Part shown: in pieces, positions 42,984 to 51,843 of the stretch | How the letters are laid out: the number at the start of each line of letters is the position of its first letter | Numbering within the stretch: the stretch's first letter is position 1 | DNA from: Paenibacillus terricola | GTDB taxonomy: Bacteria; Bacillota; Bacilli; Paenibacillales; Paenibacillaceae | Reading direction: 5' to 3' | DNA length: 64,000 nucleotides | Assembly: GCF_014779765.1 (NCBI RefSeq) | Contig: NZ_JACXZA010000002.1 | Location: 186,001-250,000, forward strand | The notes under the pieces: model-generated | Database searches by the model: none | What the model saw: the letters and a program-made list of their open reading frames with translations, nothing else | Told to the model about the DNA's origin: nothing | Made by a program: the position numbers and the translations under genes

Positions 42984-43451
42984 ATGAAACATTATGAAGG
43001 ACATTTAGTATCGCAAGGTTTGAAATATGGTATCGTCGTTGGACGTTTCAATGAATTTATTACGACGAAGCTGCTGTCGGGAGCGCTCGACGCGCTGAAG
43101 CGCCATGGCGCAGAAGATTCCGAGATCGAGATCGCTTGGGTGCCAGGCGCATTCGAAATTCCATTCGCGGCTCAGAAAATGGCTGAAAGCGGCAAATATG
43201 ACGCTGTCATTACGCTGGGTGCGGTAATCCGCGGATCAACGCCTCACTTCGATTTCGTGTGCAACGAAGCGGCTAAAGGCGTTGCAGCTATCGCGCTGAA
43301 AACAGGCGTTCCTGCGATCTTCGGCGTATTGACGACGGACTCGATCGAGCAAGCCATTGAGCGCGCTGGCACCAAAGCGGGCAACAAAGGCTGGGAGTCT
43401 GCAACGTCGGCAATCGAAATGGCGAACCTGACGCGCCAGCTTCAAGGCTAA
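42984..43451 (+). CDS. ribH: 6,7-dimethyl-8-ribityllumazine synthase
   Basis: Lumazine synthase condenses the two riboflavin precursors and forms 60-subunit capsids in Bacillus. Family segments include [19 protein letters not shown] near residue 14, [15 protein letters not shown] near 53, [19 protein letters not shown] near 80 with the active-site His, and [17 protein letters not shown] near 113. The 155 residues are typical. GGAAGG precedes the ATG. It closes the rib operon. Confidence 0.96.
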   Translation: MKHYEGHLVSQGLKYGIVVGRFNEFITTKLLSGALDALKRHGAEDSEIEIAWVPGAFEIPFAAQKMAESGKYDAVITLGAVIRGSTPHFDFVCNEAAKGVAAIALKTGVPAIFGVLTTDSIEQAIERAGTKAGNKGWESATSAIEMANLTRQLQG

Positions 43452-43545
43452 TCGATTGGAGGCGCTGCTGCGCTGCCAAATCCGTAGAAAGTATTATTCC
43501 TGCTGCGGATCATGATAGCCGATCATCACCCGGGAGGACGACGCC

Positions 43546-44328
43546 GTGACGGTGACGTATAAGCTGGAGACGTTCGAAGGACCGCTCGATCTGCTGCTTC
43601 ACTTAATTGACAAAGCCGAGATCGACATCCACGAAGTATCCATCAGCGAGATTACCGATCAATATATGAATTATTTGCAAGCCATGCAGGAACTCGAGCT
43701 CGATGTAACGAGCGAGTTCCTCGTCATGGCTGCTACGCTGCTGTCAATTAAGAGCAAGCAGCTTCTGCCGAAGCCTCCAGTCATCGAGCTCGATGAATTC
43801 GAGGACTGGCAGGATGACGGGCCTGACCCGCAGGAAGAGCTGATTCAGCGCCTGCTCGAGTATCGCAAGTACAAGCTCATTGCCGCCGAGCTTCGAGATA
43901 AGGAGTTTGAGCGCAGTCTTGTTTTTGCGAAAGAGCCTGAAGATTTGTCGCCGTTCATGCATGAACAGCCGTCGAATCCGGTAGAAGGTCTGCACATCGA
44001 TGATCTTGTGCGTGCGTTTCAGAAGGCGCTGCGAAGAGCGGTTCGACGCAATTTCGTTGCGACGGTTAAGCGTGATGAAATCTCAGTGAAGGATCGTATC
44101 CGCGATATCATTGATGTGCTGAAGCAGTACGAGACTGTACGATTCTCGAAGCTGATCAAGCAAAATATGGACCGTCACGAGATTGTCGTGACGTTTCTGG
44201 CGATATTGGAGCTGATGAAGATGAAGCATGTTCGCTGTCATCAGCATCAGTCGTTCGATGACATCGTCATTCATTGGAGAGGGGAAACGTCGGATAATGG
44301 ATTATCAGAGCTACAAATCGATTATTGA
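43546..44328 (+). CDS. scpA: Segregation and condensation protein A
   Basis: ScpA is the kleisin of the SMC-ScpAB condensin that organises and segregates the chromosome. The N-terminal SMC-neck-binding helix contains ETFEGPLDLLLHLIDKAEI, followed by a flexible middle and a C-terminal winged-helix region (VTFLAILELMKMKHV). It starts at GTG 43546 behind GGGAGG. Its 3' end overlaps scpB by 32 bases, so the subunits are likely coupled. Confidence 0.95.
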   Translation: MTVTYKLETFEGPLDLLLHLIDKAEIDIHEVSISEITDQYMNYLQAMQELELDVTSEFLVMAATLLSIKSKQLLPKPPVIELDEFEDWQDDGPDPQEELIQRLLEYRKYKLIAAELRDKEFERSLVFAKEPEDLSPFMHEQPSNPVEGLHIDDLVRAFQKALRRAVRRNFVATVKRDEISVKDRIRDIIDVLKQYETVRFSKLIKQNMDRHEIVVTFLAILELMKMKHVRCHQHQSFDDIVIHWRGETSDNGLSELQIDY

Positions 44329-44947
44329 AGGCTTGATGTACATGGCAGGAGAGGAAGGTCTCAATGCCAGGCAGATTGCCGAGATTTTGCAGATCGATGC
44401 TCAGTTATCGGCGGAGCTTGTCTACGATTTGAAGTGCGATTTGAAACGAGAAGGAAGAGGCGTGCAAATCTCGGAGGTCGCAGGCGCCTATCGCATGACG
44501 ACAAACCCAGAGCATGCAATATATTTTGAGCGGATGGCTTATTCGCCTGCTCGAGCGAGTTTGTCGCAGGCGGCGCTTGAGACGCTGTCGATCGTCGCTT
44601 ACCGACAGCCGATTACACGTGTCGATATCGAAGAAATTCGCGGCGTCAAGAGCGATCGCGCTATTCACTCTCTAGTTTCGAAGGATTTGATCGAAGAGGT
44701 TGGCCGTGCTGAAGCAATAGGCCGACCGATTCTATATGGAACAACGAAATCGTTCTTGGATTACTTTGGTCTATCTGCGCTTAGTGCGCTGCCGGAGCCT
44801 GCGCATGTAACGTTGGAGGATCTCGACGATGGCTCGAATGCGCTGTTCGAACGGTTCGACGGCCGTCAGATGACGTTCGATGAGCTGCCGCCGATTCCAC
44901 CTGCGCCGCAGGGCATCGCAGCTGCGAAGGAAGACGAAGAAGAATAA
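44297..44947 (+). CDS. scpB: Segregation and condensation protein B
   Basis: ScpB dimers bind the middle of ScpA and complete the SMC complex. The 216-residue protein contains two winged-helix domains. The signature LSQAALETLSIVAYRQPITR (near residue 93) is followed by IEEIRGVKSDRAIHSLVSK. The C-terminus is acidic (AAKEDEEE). ATG 44297 is preceded by GAGAGGGG at a long spacing. Confidence 0.95.
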   Translation: MDYQSYKSIIEGLMYMAGEEGLNARQIAEILQIDAQLSAELVYDLKCDLKREGRGVQISEVAGAYRMTTNPEHAIYFERMAYSPARASLSQAALETLSIVAYRQPITRVDIEEIRGVKSDRAIHSLVSKDLIEEVGRAEAIGRPILYGTTKSFLDYFGLSALSALPEPAHVTLEDLDDGSNALFERFDGRQMTFDELPPIPPAPQGIAAAKEDEEE

Positions 44948-45049
44948 GTACATGAGATCTGTCAGCAAGGCCATACTATAACCAACTGCTGCTTGTTATG
45001 ACGATAAGCGGAACACAAGCCAATTGCTTGGAGGATGGAGGAACCGCAT

Positions 45050-45730
45050 ATGGCGGCTTTTTCACATGGTTGGATATGGTGGGCGGCTGCAGGTCTCTTT
45101 TTTTTGCTCGGATTGCTCGTATGGTTCTCTCCGATTGTACTGACAACCCAGATGAAGAAAATCAACCTGGATGACGATCTCGAGGTTCATATTAAGGCGT
45201 TATATGGCCTTGTACGGTTGAAGTGGCGCATGCCTGTCCTAGAGTGGACGAATCACGGCATTAAGGTACGGACCGAGAAGGACAATATGCAGGGTCACGA
45301 TGAACAAGAGGAGCAGATGGATGCTGCTCGTGTAATCAGTCTAACGAACCGGCTCAAAATGGTTATTGTCCAGGTAGAAGACGCGGCAAAGCTTGTAACG
45401 AAGGTGCTTCGGAAGGTGAAAGTAGAGGAATGGCGTTGGGTGACGGAAGTCGGCACCGATGATGCCATGTGGACGGCGATGTGCACGGGTATGTTATGGT
45501 CAGTCAAAACGACAGCTGTAGGTGTTGCCTCACAGCTCATGCAGCTAGTGGCTTCACCGGTAATAGATGTGCGGCCGGCTTATAACCGTACCTGTCTTGC
45601 GTCAGAATGGAAGTTTGCCGCTCGGATGCGACTTGGAGAGGCTGGCATTATTGGGCTGCGCGTACTCAATGCGATCCGCAAAATGAAGGCGGGTACGGCG
45701 GGTCTGCAGCGAATTCTGCCGAAGACGTAG
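45050..45730 (+). CDS. ytfI: DUF2953 family membrane protein (YtfI-like)
   Basis: The 226-residue protein has an N-terminal membrane segment ([20 protein letters not shown]) and a domain of unknown function with the typical [13 protein letters not shown] near 47 and [14 protein letters not shown] near 145. In other Bacillales it lies directly before ytfJ/gerW, and a sporulation link is likely but unproven. GGAGG (45037-45041) is 8 bp before ATG 45050; ATG 45035 is upstream but lacks a site. Here an ABC-transporter remnant separates it from gerW. Confidence 0.85.
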   Translation: MAAFSHGWIWWAAAGLFFLLGLLVWFSPIVLTTQMKKINLDDDLEVHIKALYGLVRLKWRMPVLEWTNHGIKVRTEKDNMQGHDEQEEQMDAARVISLTNRLKMVIVQVEDAAKLVTKVLRKVKVEEWRWVTEVGTDDAMWTAMCTGMLWSVKTTAVGVASQLMQLVASPVIDVRPAYNRTCLASEWKFAARMRLGEAGIIGLRVLNAIRKMKAGTAGLQRILPKT

Positions 45731-45761
45731 TGGAGATGATTGCGGAATGTGGAGAGCAGCG

Positions 45762-45786
45762 AGAGCAGCGGAGGCTGCTCTTTTTT
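45762..45786 (+). terminator. Terminator after the DUF2953 gene
   Basis: AGAGCAGC (45762-45769) pairs with GCTGCTCT (45774-45781) around a 4-base loop, followed by six T. The homology of the ABC remnant starts immediately after this run. Confidence 0.82.
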
Positions 45787-46182
45787 GCGTTTGACTTCGT
45801 CATGCAGCTCCCACAGGGCTTGGATTCGGAGTTGGCTGAGCATGGGGGCGGCTTGTCAGGCGGACAGCGGCAGCGACTAGCAATTGCAAGGGCCATGCTG
45901 CGTAATGCACCCATCCTTCTGATGGATGAAGCAACATCTGCGCTTGATTCTGAATCGGAACGAGAAATTGTGCAAGCTCTAAGGCGATTGTCGGAAGGAA
46001 AGACAACCATTACGATTGCCCATCGGCTGTATACGGTTCGAGATGCGGATGCCATTATTGTCATGGATCAAGGGCGAATCCAAGCGATTGGAACACATGA
46101 TCAATTGCTTGAACAATGTGAGCTGTACCGTCGAATGTATGAAGCTCAGTCTGGTGATGTCGAGATTCAAGTGGTGGCGTAG
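45787..46182 (+). pseudogene. Truncated ABC-transporter ATPase remnant (MsbA/MdlB type)
   Basis: About 130 codons match the C-terminal half of an exporter-type nucleotide-binding domain. Present are the post-Q-loop [15 protein letters not shown], the signature [17 protein letters not shown], Walker [15 protein letters not shown], the H-loop [13 protein letters not shown], and an intact natural C-terminus. The transmembrane domain, Walker A and Q-loop are missing. There is no ribosome site or credible start; the frame runs back through the preceding terminator. It is a gene fragment whose 5' part was lost, lying between ytfI and gerW. Confidence 0.82.
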
Positions 46183-46305
46183 ACGTTCATCGAAGTCAGG
46201 TGACTCTGTGATTTCTTCCTACACATAATCTGAACTTCGTTCGTGCACAATACAAAAAGCGTACGGAAGTAATCCTTATCCATATCGCACCAAGGAGGAG
46301 CATCT

Positions 46306-46767
46306 ATGTCCAATCACCCGATTGAAGGTCTCATGCAGACCGCGATGGAAAATATTAAAGAAATGGTCGACGTCAACACGATTGTCGGCGATCCGGTTCA
46401 AACGCCAGACGGTAGCGTTATTATGCCGATCTCCAAAGTAGGCTTTGGCTTCGTTGCCGGCGGCAGCGACATCCGCTTCAGTCAATCGGGCGGCGGCCAA
46501 CAGTCCACGACACCGCATGAAGGCCAGAACGCAAATGTACAAGGACCTTTCGGCGGCGGCAGCGGCGGCGGTGTATCGATTACGCCTATCGCTTTCCTCG
46601 TGGTTGGCACGCACGGCGTCAAGGTCGTACCGCTCGACAATAACACGCATCTCATTGAACGCGTCATCGATTCTGCACCACATGTATTCGATCGTATTCA
46701 AGGCATGCTGAAGAATAACGAACACCACCATCAGGATTCCACCATTACCGAGTCTCCACTTCTGTAA
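46306..46767 (+). CDS. gerW: GerW family sporulation protein (YtfJ)
   Basis: GerW is a forespore protein needed in B. subtilis for normal spore germination with L-alanine. The 153-residue protein has the family segments MKDIQTM-like IEGLMQTAMENIKEMVDV, ISKVGFGFVAGGSD near 45 and a Gly-rich stretch GGGSGGGVSITPIAFLVV near 85. ATG 46306 follows AAGGAGGAG. A strong terminator follows the stop. Confidence 0.93.
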   Translation: MSNHPIEGLMQTAMENIKEMVDVNTIVGDPVQTPDGSVIMPISKVGFGFVAGGSDIRFSQSGGGQQSTTPHEGQNANVQGPFGGGSGGGVSITPIAFLVVGTHGVKVVPLDNNTHLIERVIDSAPHVFDRIQGMLKNNEHHHQDSTITESPLL

Positions 46768-46778
46768 AAGGAAGCCAC

Positions 46779-46818
46779 GAAAAGCCTGTATCGGCATAAG
46801 CTGATACAGGCTTTTTTA
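46779..46818 (+). terminator. Rho-independent terminator after gerW
   Basis: A perfect stem AAAGCCTGTATC / GATACAGGCTTT (46781-46792 with 46803-46814) is followed by a T run. Confidence 0.92.
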
Positions 46819-46852
46819 TCGTTCAAATGGATAATGGCTGAGGATGAATCAT

Positions 46853-46866
46853 ATGACATTTGTCAT
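46853..46866. promoter_or_regulatory. Palindrome ATGACATTTGTCAT before the ABC/two-component operon
   Basis: ATGACA and TGTCAT are perfect complements separated by TT. A TAAAAT (46880-46885) downstream may be the -10, placing the palindrome over the -35 region. It is a candidate site for the operon's own NarL-type regulator. Confidence 0.45.
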
Positions 46867-46980
46867 GCGAAACAGATGTTAAAATGATCTACCAGCTGTG
46901 GCAACGTTCAGGTAAGATAAGGAAGTCAGAGAGAGCGTACCGGATGAACGAACTTTAAAGATAGACAGGGGATGGAAACG

Positions 46981-47880
46981 ATGAAGGATTGGGCGATACA
47001 AATAAGCAACGTTACGAAGGTATATAAAGGAAAAAAAGCAGTTAACGATTTATCGCTTACTGTAGAAAAGGGAAGTGTCGTTGCGCTGCTTGGACCAAAT
47101 GGTGCGGGCAAGACGACAACCGTCTCGATGATTCTTGGGTTGATCCAGCCTACGAGCGGCAGCGTGAAGCTGCTTGGCGGTGACCCGAAGGAGCGCAGCG
47201 TCCGCGATCGCATTGGCGCAATGCTGCAGGATGTCAGTGTTATCGAAAATTTGACGGTAGCGGAAACGATTGATCTCTTCCGTCATTACTATAAAACGCC
47301 GCTTCCGCTTGCTCAGCTCCTTCAGATTAGCGGTCTTACCAACGAGCGCAGCAAGATGGCTTCAGCATTGTCCGGAGGCCAACAGCGTCGCTTAGGCTTC
47401 GCAATGGCCGCTGCCGGTGATCCAGAGGTACTGTTCCTTGACGAACCTACCGTCGGGATGGATGTGACGAGCCGTCAATTGTTCTGGGATACGGTTAAAG
47501 CAATGGCTGGAAGAGGCCGCACGATCGTACTTACGACGCACTACTTAGAGGAAGCCGACCAGATAGCGGACCGGATCGTTGTCATTAACGACGGCAGGCT
47601 CGTAGCGGACGGCACGCCAAGTCAAATTAAAGCAACAACGATTGGGCGCACGATTACGTTCACGGCGGGATCATCTGTAACGAATGAGGTTTTATATGGA
47701 ATTTCCGGCGTAACGGATGCGGAATGGAACGGACGGCGAGTCCGATTGTATAGCAGCGATACCGATAGACTGATCGCCGAGCTCATTATGCGCGGCGTAG
47801 AGATGAAGGATATCGAGATCCAGAGCGGCGGATTAGAGGAAGCGTTCCGTTCGCTAGTAAGCAGCGCCAAAGAAGACTAA
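46981..47880 (+). CDS. ABC transporter ATP-binding protein (drug/lantibiotic export type)
   Basis: This is the ATPase of an ABC-2 exporter. Walker A is GPNGAGKTTT near residue 41, the signature is LSGGQQRRLGFAMA near 131, Walker B is VLFLDEPTVGMD near 152, and the switch His is in LTTHYLEEADQIAD. The last 80 residues are a C-terminal regulatory extension. ATG 46981 follows AGGGG. Next come a permease, a DesK-like kinase and a NarL-type regulator, the order seen in YvfRS-YvfTU of B. subtilis. The substrate cannot be told from sequence. Confidence 0.9.
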   Translation: MKDWAIQISNVTKVYKGKKAVNDLSLTVEKGSVVALLGPNGAGKTTTVSMILGLIQPTSGSVKLLGGDPKERSVRDRIGAMLQDVSVIENLTVAETIDLFRHYYKTPLPLAQLLQISGLTNERSKMASALSGGQQRRLGFAMAAAGDPEVLFLDEPTVGMDVTSRQLFWDTVKAMAGRGRTIVLTTHYLEEADQIADRIVVINDGRLVADGTPSQIKATTIGRTITFTAGSSVTNEVLYGISGVTDAEWNGRRVRLYSSDTDRLIAELIMRGVEMKDIEIQSGGLEEAFRSLVSSAKED

Positions 47881-47911
47881 TAAAGAGGACGAAAAGGGAG
47901 CTGGAATTAAC

Positions 47912-48667
47912 ATGGATACAAGCGTAAGAAGAGCGGCGATCGCGCAGTTGAAATCGGAGCTGCTTCGCACGATGCGGAATAAACGGTTTGTTTTCTTCAC
48001 CATTGTCATGCCGATTGCTTTCTACTTTATTTTCACAAGTTCGATGGATGGAGACCTTACGGTGGACGGAATCGACTGGGCGGCTTATTATCTGATGTCG
48101 ATGTCGGCTTACGGGGTTGTTGGCTCGGGGATTACAACGCTTAGCCAGAAGTTTTCTAGAGAACGGTCGCAAGGCTGGTCGAGATTGCTTCGTATAACGC
48201 CGCTTCCGTCATGGGCATTCGTCCTTTCGAAGGTAATCGCGCAAGGCTTGATCAATTTGTGCATGATCATCATTTTGTTCATTATCGCGTCTGTGGTCAA
48301 GGGTGTGGAGTTATCCGCTGCACAGTGGATTGAAAGCGGCTTGTGGATCTGGTTTGGCAGCTTCTCCTTCATGGCGCTTGGAACACTGGTCGGAACGATT
48401 CGGAACTCCGACGTTGTGCAGGTGGTCGGCATGATCGTTTATCTGGGTATGTCGATGCTGGGCGGTCTCTGGTTTCCTGTGGAGACGATGTCGGATACAA
48501 TGCGCGCGATTGCGCATGCGATGCCAACCTATTGGCTGGGTCACGGCGCATGGAATCTGATCGGCGGCGGAGCATTTGATTGGAATGGCGTTTTCGTTCT
48601 CGGTGCATATGTGATCGGTTTCGTGGTACTATCATCCTATATCATGAGAAAACAGGAAGCGGTCTAA
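47912..48667 (+). CDS. ABC-2 type permease
   Basis: The 251-residue protein has six hydrophobic segments: KRFVFFTIVMPIAFYFIF, AYYLMSMSAYGVVGSGI, LINLCMIIILFIIASVV, GLWIWFGSFSFMALGTLV, VGMIVYLGMSMLGGLWF and VFVLGAYVIGFVVLSSYI. The last loop contains MPTYWLGHGAWNL, typical of ABC-2 permeases. It is the membrane partner of the preceding ATPase, 31 bp away. Its stop overlaps the ribosome site region of the kinase gene. Confidence 0.9.
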   Translation: MDTSVRRAAIAQLKSELLRTMRNKRFVFFTIVMPIAFYFIFTSSMDGDLTVDGIDWAAYYLMSMSAYGVVGSGITTLSQKFSRERSQGWSRLLRITPLPSWAFVLSKVIAQGLINLCMIIILFIIASVVKGVELSAAQWIESGLWIWFGSFSFMALGTLVGTIRNSDVVQVVGMIVYLGMSMLGGLWFPVETMSDTMRAIAHAMPTYWLGHGAWNLIGGGAFDWNGVFVLGAYVIGFVVLSSYIMRKQEAV

Positions 48668-49822
48668 TTGATAAAATCATTCGTGCATTCATTGTTTGGC
48701 GAGCGGTCTCCTACGAGACCGCCTTTGTTCATTTCATTTATTTGGCTAGTGTATCTCGCATTTCCTCTGCACGCCGTTTTCAAGCTTCCGTTCAGCGAGA
48801 TGATAATCGGCCTCTTGGTCATCGCATTATTTGCCGCAATGTACATTTACAGCATTCTGCACGAGCGGGGCAGGTTCGTCCTGCTTTATGTCCAGATGGC
48901 CATCATTGTAATATTTACGCTCAAGGTCGATCCTGGATTTATGTTCATGGGCTTCTATCTAACTCCGCTCACCGGCATTATGCCTACCAGGCGCAAGTTT
49001 ATCATCACATGGATATCGTTGTTTGTATTCTTGATAGCTGTTCTTGTCGTATACCGTAACGAGCTTACTAGTGATGACTTGATAAGCGTTATTCCTGCTA
49101 TGCTCATTATGCTGTTCATGCCGTTAGCGATTCGTTTCGGGCGGCGTTCCAAAGAACTGAGGGAGAAACTCGACATCGCAAATGAGCAAATCGCGATTCT
49201 CTCGGCCAACGAGGAGCGAGCGCGCATCTCCCGGGATCTGCATGATACGCTTGGGCACTCGTTGTCACTAATAACGCTAAAGAGCGAACTGACGGAAAGG
49301 CTTATCCTCAAAAATACAGATCGTGCGATTCAAGAGGTAAGGGATATCCAAGCGACTTCACGCGCTGCGCTTCAGCAGGTCAGAGAGCTGATTTCCGGAC
49401 TTAATACGGCTACGGTGGAGACCGAGATCCATAATGCTCTGCAATTACTAGCCGCGGCCAATATCGAGCCTCGTCTAGAGGGGGAGTATCGTGAAGGCAC
49501 AATCACGCCTCTAATCAACAATATTCTGGGCATGTGTTTGCGGGAGACCGTGACGAATGTCGTTCGTCATAGTGGAGCTTCTTGCTGCACGATCGAGCGG
49601 ATTAGCATGCATGACAGCATGATGCTAATCGTCACCGATAATGGTCGTGGCATTGATGAACAACCAACCGATAAGGGCAGAAGCGAAGGTAACGGACTCA
49701 AAGGGATGAGAGAACGGTTGAAGCTGGTGGAAGGCAAGATCACAATGGAGCGGCAAGGATTGAAGGGGACGCGAGTGTCGATTACGGTTCCTTATGTGAA
49801 TCGTTCTTCAATAAGCAGATAG
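48668..49822 (+). CDS. DesK-type sensor histidine kinase
   Basis: Five hydrophobic segments (about 20-155) form a membrane sensor without a large extracellular domain. A HisKA_3 dimerisation domain follows, with the phosphorylated His192 in RISRDLHDTLGHSLS, then an HATPase with CLRETVTNVVRHSGA and VTDNGRGIDE. It starts at TTG 48668 behind AGGAAG, overlapping the end of the permease region by spacing of only a few bases. Kinases of this layout often sense membrane stress or fluidity. It pairs with the next gene. Confidence 0.9.
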   Translation: MIKSFVHSLFGERSPTRPPLFISFIWLVYLAFPLHAVFKLPFSEMIIGLLVIALFAAMYIYSILHERGRFVLLYVQMAIIVIFTLKVDPGFMFMGFYLTPLTGIMPTRRKFIITWISLFVFLIAVLVVYRNELTSDDLISVIPAMLIMLFMPLAIRFGRRSKELREKLDIANEQIAILSANEERARISRDLHDTLGHSLSLITLKSELTERLILKNTDRAIQEVRDIQATSRAALQQVRELISGLNTATVETEIHNALQLLAAANIEPRLEGEYREGTITPLINNILGMCLRETVTNVVRHSGASCCTIERISMHDSMMLIVTDNGRGIDEQPTDKGRSEGNGLKGMRERLKLVEGKITMERQGLKGTRVSITVPYVNRSSISR

Positions 49823-49833
49823 GAGAACAGCCG

Positions 49834-50436
49834 ATGAGGGTCATTATCGCAGAAGATCAAGGCATGTTGAGAGGGGCGCTCAGTGCGCTTCTTGATATGG
49901 AGGATGACATCGAAGTAGTCGGACAGGCAGAGAACGGCGAGAAAGCGCTGGAGCTTATTCATGCGCTGAAGCCGGATATTTGTCTTTTGGACATCGAGAT
50001 GCCCATCTTGACCGGATTAGATGTTGCCGAGCAGCTAGCAGCACAGCGTCACGTATGCAAGGTCGTCATATTGACGACGTTCTCGCGTTCCGGTTATTTT
50101 CAACGCGCGATGCGGGCAGGCGTTCACGGCTTCCTGCTCAAGGATGCGCCGATCGACGATTTAAGCGCCTCCTTAAGGCGTGTGTATGAAGGCGGGCGCG
50201 CGGTTAGCCCAGAGCTAGCGATTACGCTGTGGGAAGCAGGGAATCCGCTCAGTGATCGGGAACGTGAGGTGCTGAAGCTGGCAGGGGAAGGATTATCCGC
50301 ACAAGAAATATCGAAGAGTCTGCACCTGACTGCCGGTACTGTACGCAATTATTTGTCCGAGGCAATTCGTAAGCTTGATGCGAAGAATCGGATTGAGGCA
50401 ATCACCATCGCGAATAAGAAGGGATGGCTTGATTAG
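49834..50436 (+). CDS. NarL/DesR-type response regulator
   Basis: The receiver domain has the acidic pair in IIAEDQG, phosphoacceptor Asp53 in ICLLDIEMPILTG and Lys in FLLKDAP. The C-terminal LuxR helix-turn-helix (about 135-200) contains LSDREREVLKLAGEGLSAQE and GTVRNYLSEAIRKLDAKNR. At 200 residues it matches DesR, LiaR and YvfU. GGAG precedes ATG 49834. It is the partner of the upstream kinase and probably controls this operon. Confidence 0.92.
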   Translation: MRVIIAEDQGMLRGALSALLDMEDDIEVVGQAENGEKALELIHALKPDICLLDIEMPILTGLDVAEQLAAQRHVCKVVILTTFSRSGYFQRAMRAGVHGFLLKDAPIDDLSASLRRVYEGGRAVSPELAITLWEAGNPLSDREREVLKLAGEGLSAQEISKSLHLTAGTVRNYLSEAIRKLDAKNRIEAITIANKKGWLD

Positions 50437-50464
50437 TCATTCTTCCGAATAGATGGATCAGACA

Positions 50465-50495
50465 ACGGCACACCGAACAGGTGAATGCCGTTTTT
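50465..50495 (+). terminator. Terminator after the response regulator
   Basis: ACGGCA/TGCCGT encloses an inner CACC/GGTG stem, followed by five T. Confidence 0.82.
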
Positions 50496-50621
50496 GTCGT
50501 TAGAGTATGGTGGAGCATAAAGAAGGCTGCTTGGACATATGCTGTACAAGCAGGCACTTTTTGCGCGGCTATTTTGTCATTCAATTGTGCCATATGGTTT
50601 ACGACAGGAGGTTTCAATCGC

Positions 50622-51836
50622 ATGTCTATGAAGTTGCTGCGTCGTCATCAGTCGATTAGGCGGCTGTCGTATGCTGCGTTAGCCGTCGCGCTGCTGACTG
50701 CTGCGATCGGGATCGGACCTGCTGCAGTCGATGCGGCTGCAAGTGTTCCGCCTCTTGGGACACACGCGAAGGCATCGGCGCTGATCGACGTGGAGTCAGG
50801 CCGGATTTTGTACAATAAGAACGGGGAACAGCGTCTTCGTATCGCCAGTCTAACGAAAATCATGACGGCCATCGTTGCGATCGAGAATGCGGATCTATCC
50901 GATAAAGTGAAAGTTAGTGTTCGTGCTGCTGGCAAGGAAGGCTCCTCCATCTACTTACGTGCGGGGGAAGAAATGAAGCTGGAGGACATGCTGTATGGCC
51001 TCATGCTTCGATCCGGCAATGACGCCGCGACTGCGATAGCCGAGCATGTCGGGGGCTCTATTGAAGGATTTGTCCGCATGATGAACGAGAAGGCAGAGTG
51101 GATTGGGCTGGATAACACCCATTTTATGAATCCTTCCGGACTCGATGATGAAGGTCATTATTCCTCTGCGGATGATCTCGCCAAGCTGACTGCTTACGCG
51201 CTTCATAATCCGACGTTCGCGACGATTGTGAAGACTCGGGAGAAGAAGGCGCCGAATCCGAATGAATCTTGGGATTATCAATGGTCGAACAAGAACAAGA
51301 TGCTGAACATGTATGAAGGAGCGGACGGTGTCAAAACCGGTTACACCAAGCTGGCGCTGCGATGCCTTGTTAGCTCCGCAACCCGCAATGGTCAACAACT
51401 TGCTGCAGTTACGATCAATGATCGTGATGACTGGGCTGATCATCGCAGCATGCTCGATTGGGGTTTTGAGCACTACAAGCTTACGATTGTAGCGAAGCAA
51501 GGACAACCGATCAGCGGTTATCCGCTTGCTGCAGGTCGTACGTTCCGTTATCCGCTTGCGAATGGGGAAGCAGAGCAGCTGCATTCCAAGCTTTCCTTAA
51601 TAAGCAGCACCAGCACACCCTACGCGTTGGGAGAGCGTGGAATGCTTCAGTGGGAGCTCGGAGGCAGAACAATTGGCGTCGTTCCCGTGTACGATGCGGC
51701 CAGCACTCGGCTGCAATGGAAAGAGAAGCGGCCGCTTCCTGCATTAGACAATGCAGCAAGCGCAAGAGCAGGCAGCTATTCGTTCTCAGCTACATTACAT
51801 GCCGTTGTACGAGCATTATTCGGGGGAGGAGCGTGA
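50622..51836 (+). CDS. dacB: D-alanyl-D-alanine carboxypeptidase DacB (PBP5*)
   Basis: This sporulation-specific S11 carboxypeptidase is made in the mother cell and limits cortex cross-linking. The signal peptide spans about residues 15-40 (ALAVALLTAAIGIGPAAVDAA). Active-site motifs are Ser76-LTK79, S131-G-N133 and K238-T-G240. Compared with DacF, the region before KTG is longer (KAPNPNESWDYQWSNKN). ATG 50622 is 10 bp after GGAGG (50607-50611), giving 404 residues. spmA and spmB follow, as in the B. subtilis dacB operon. Confidence 0.93.
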   Translation: MSMKLLRRHQSIRRLSYAALAVALLTAAIGIGPAAVDAAASVPPLGTHAKASALIDVESGRILYNKNGEQRLRIASLTKIMTAIVAIENADLSDKVKVSVRAAGKEGSSIYLRAGEEMKLEDMLYGLMLRSGNDAATAIAEHVGGSIEGFVRMMNEKAEWIGLDNTHFMNPSGLDDEGHYSSADDLAKLTAYALHNPTFATIVKTREKKAPNPNESWDYQWSNKNKMLNMYEGADGVKTGYTKLALRCLVSSATRNGQQLAAVTINDRDDWADHRSMLDWGFEHYKLTIVAKQGQPISGYPLAAGRTFRYPLANGEAEQLHSKLSLISSTSTPYALGERGMLQWELGGRTIGVVPVYDAASTRLQWKEKRPLPALDNAASARAGSYSFSATLHAVVRALFGGGA

Positions 51837-51843
51837 GCGGCCG

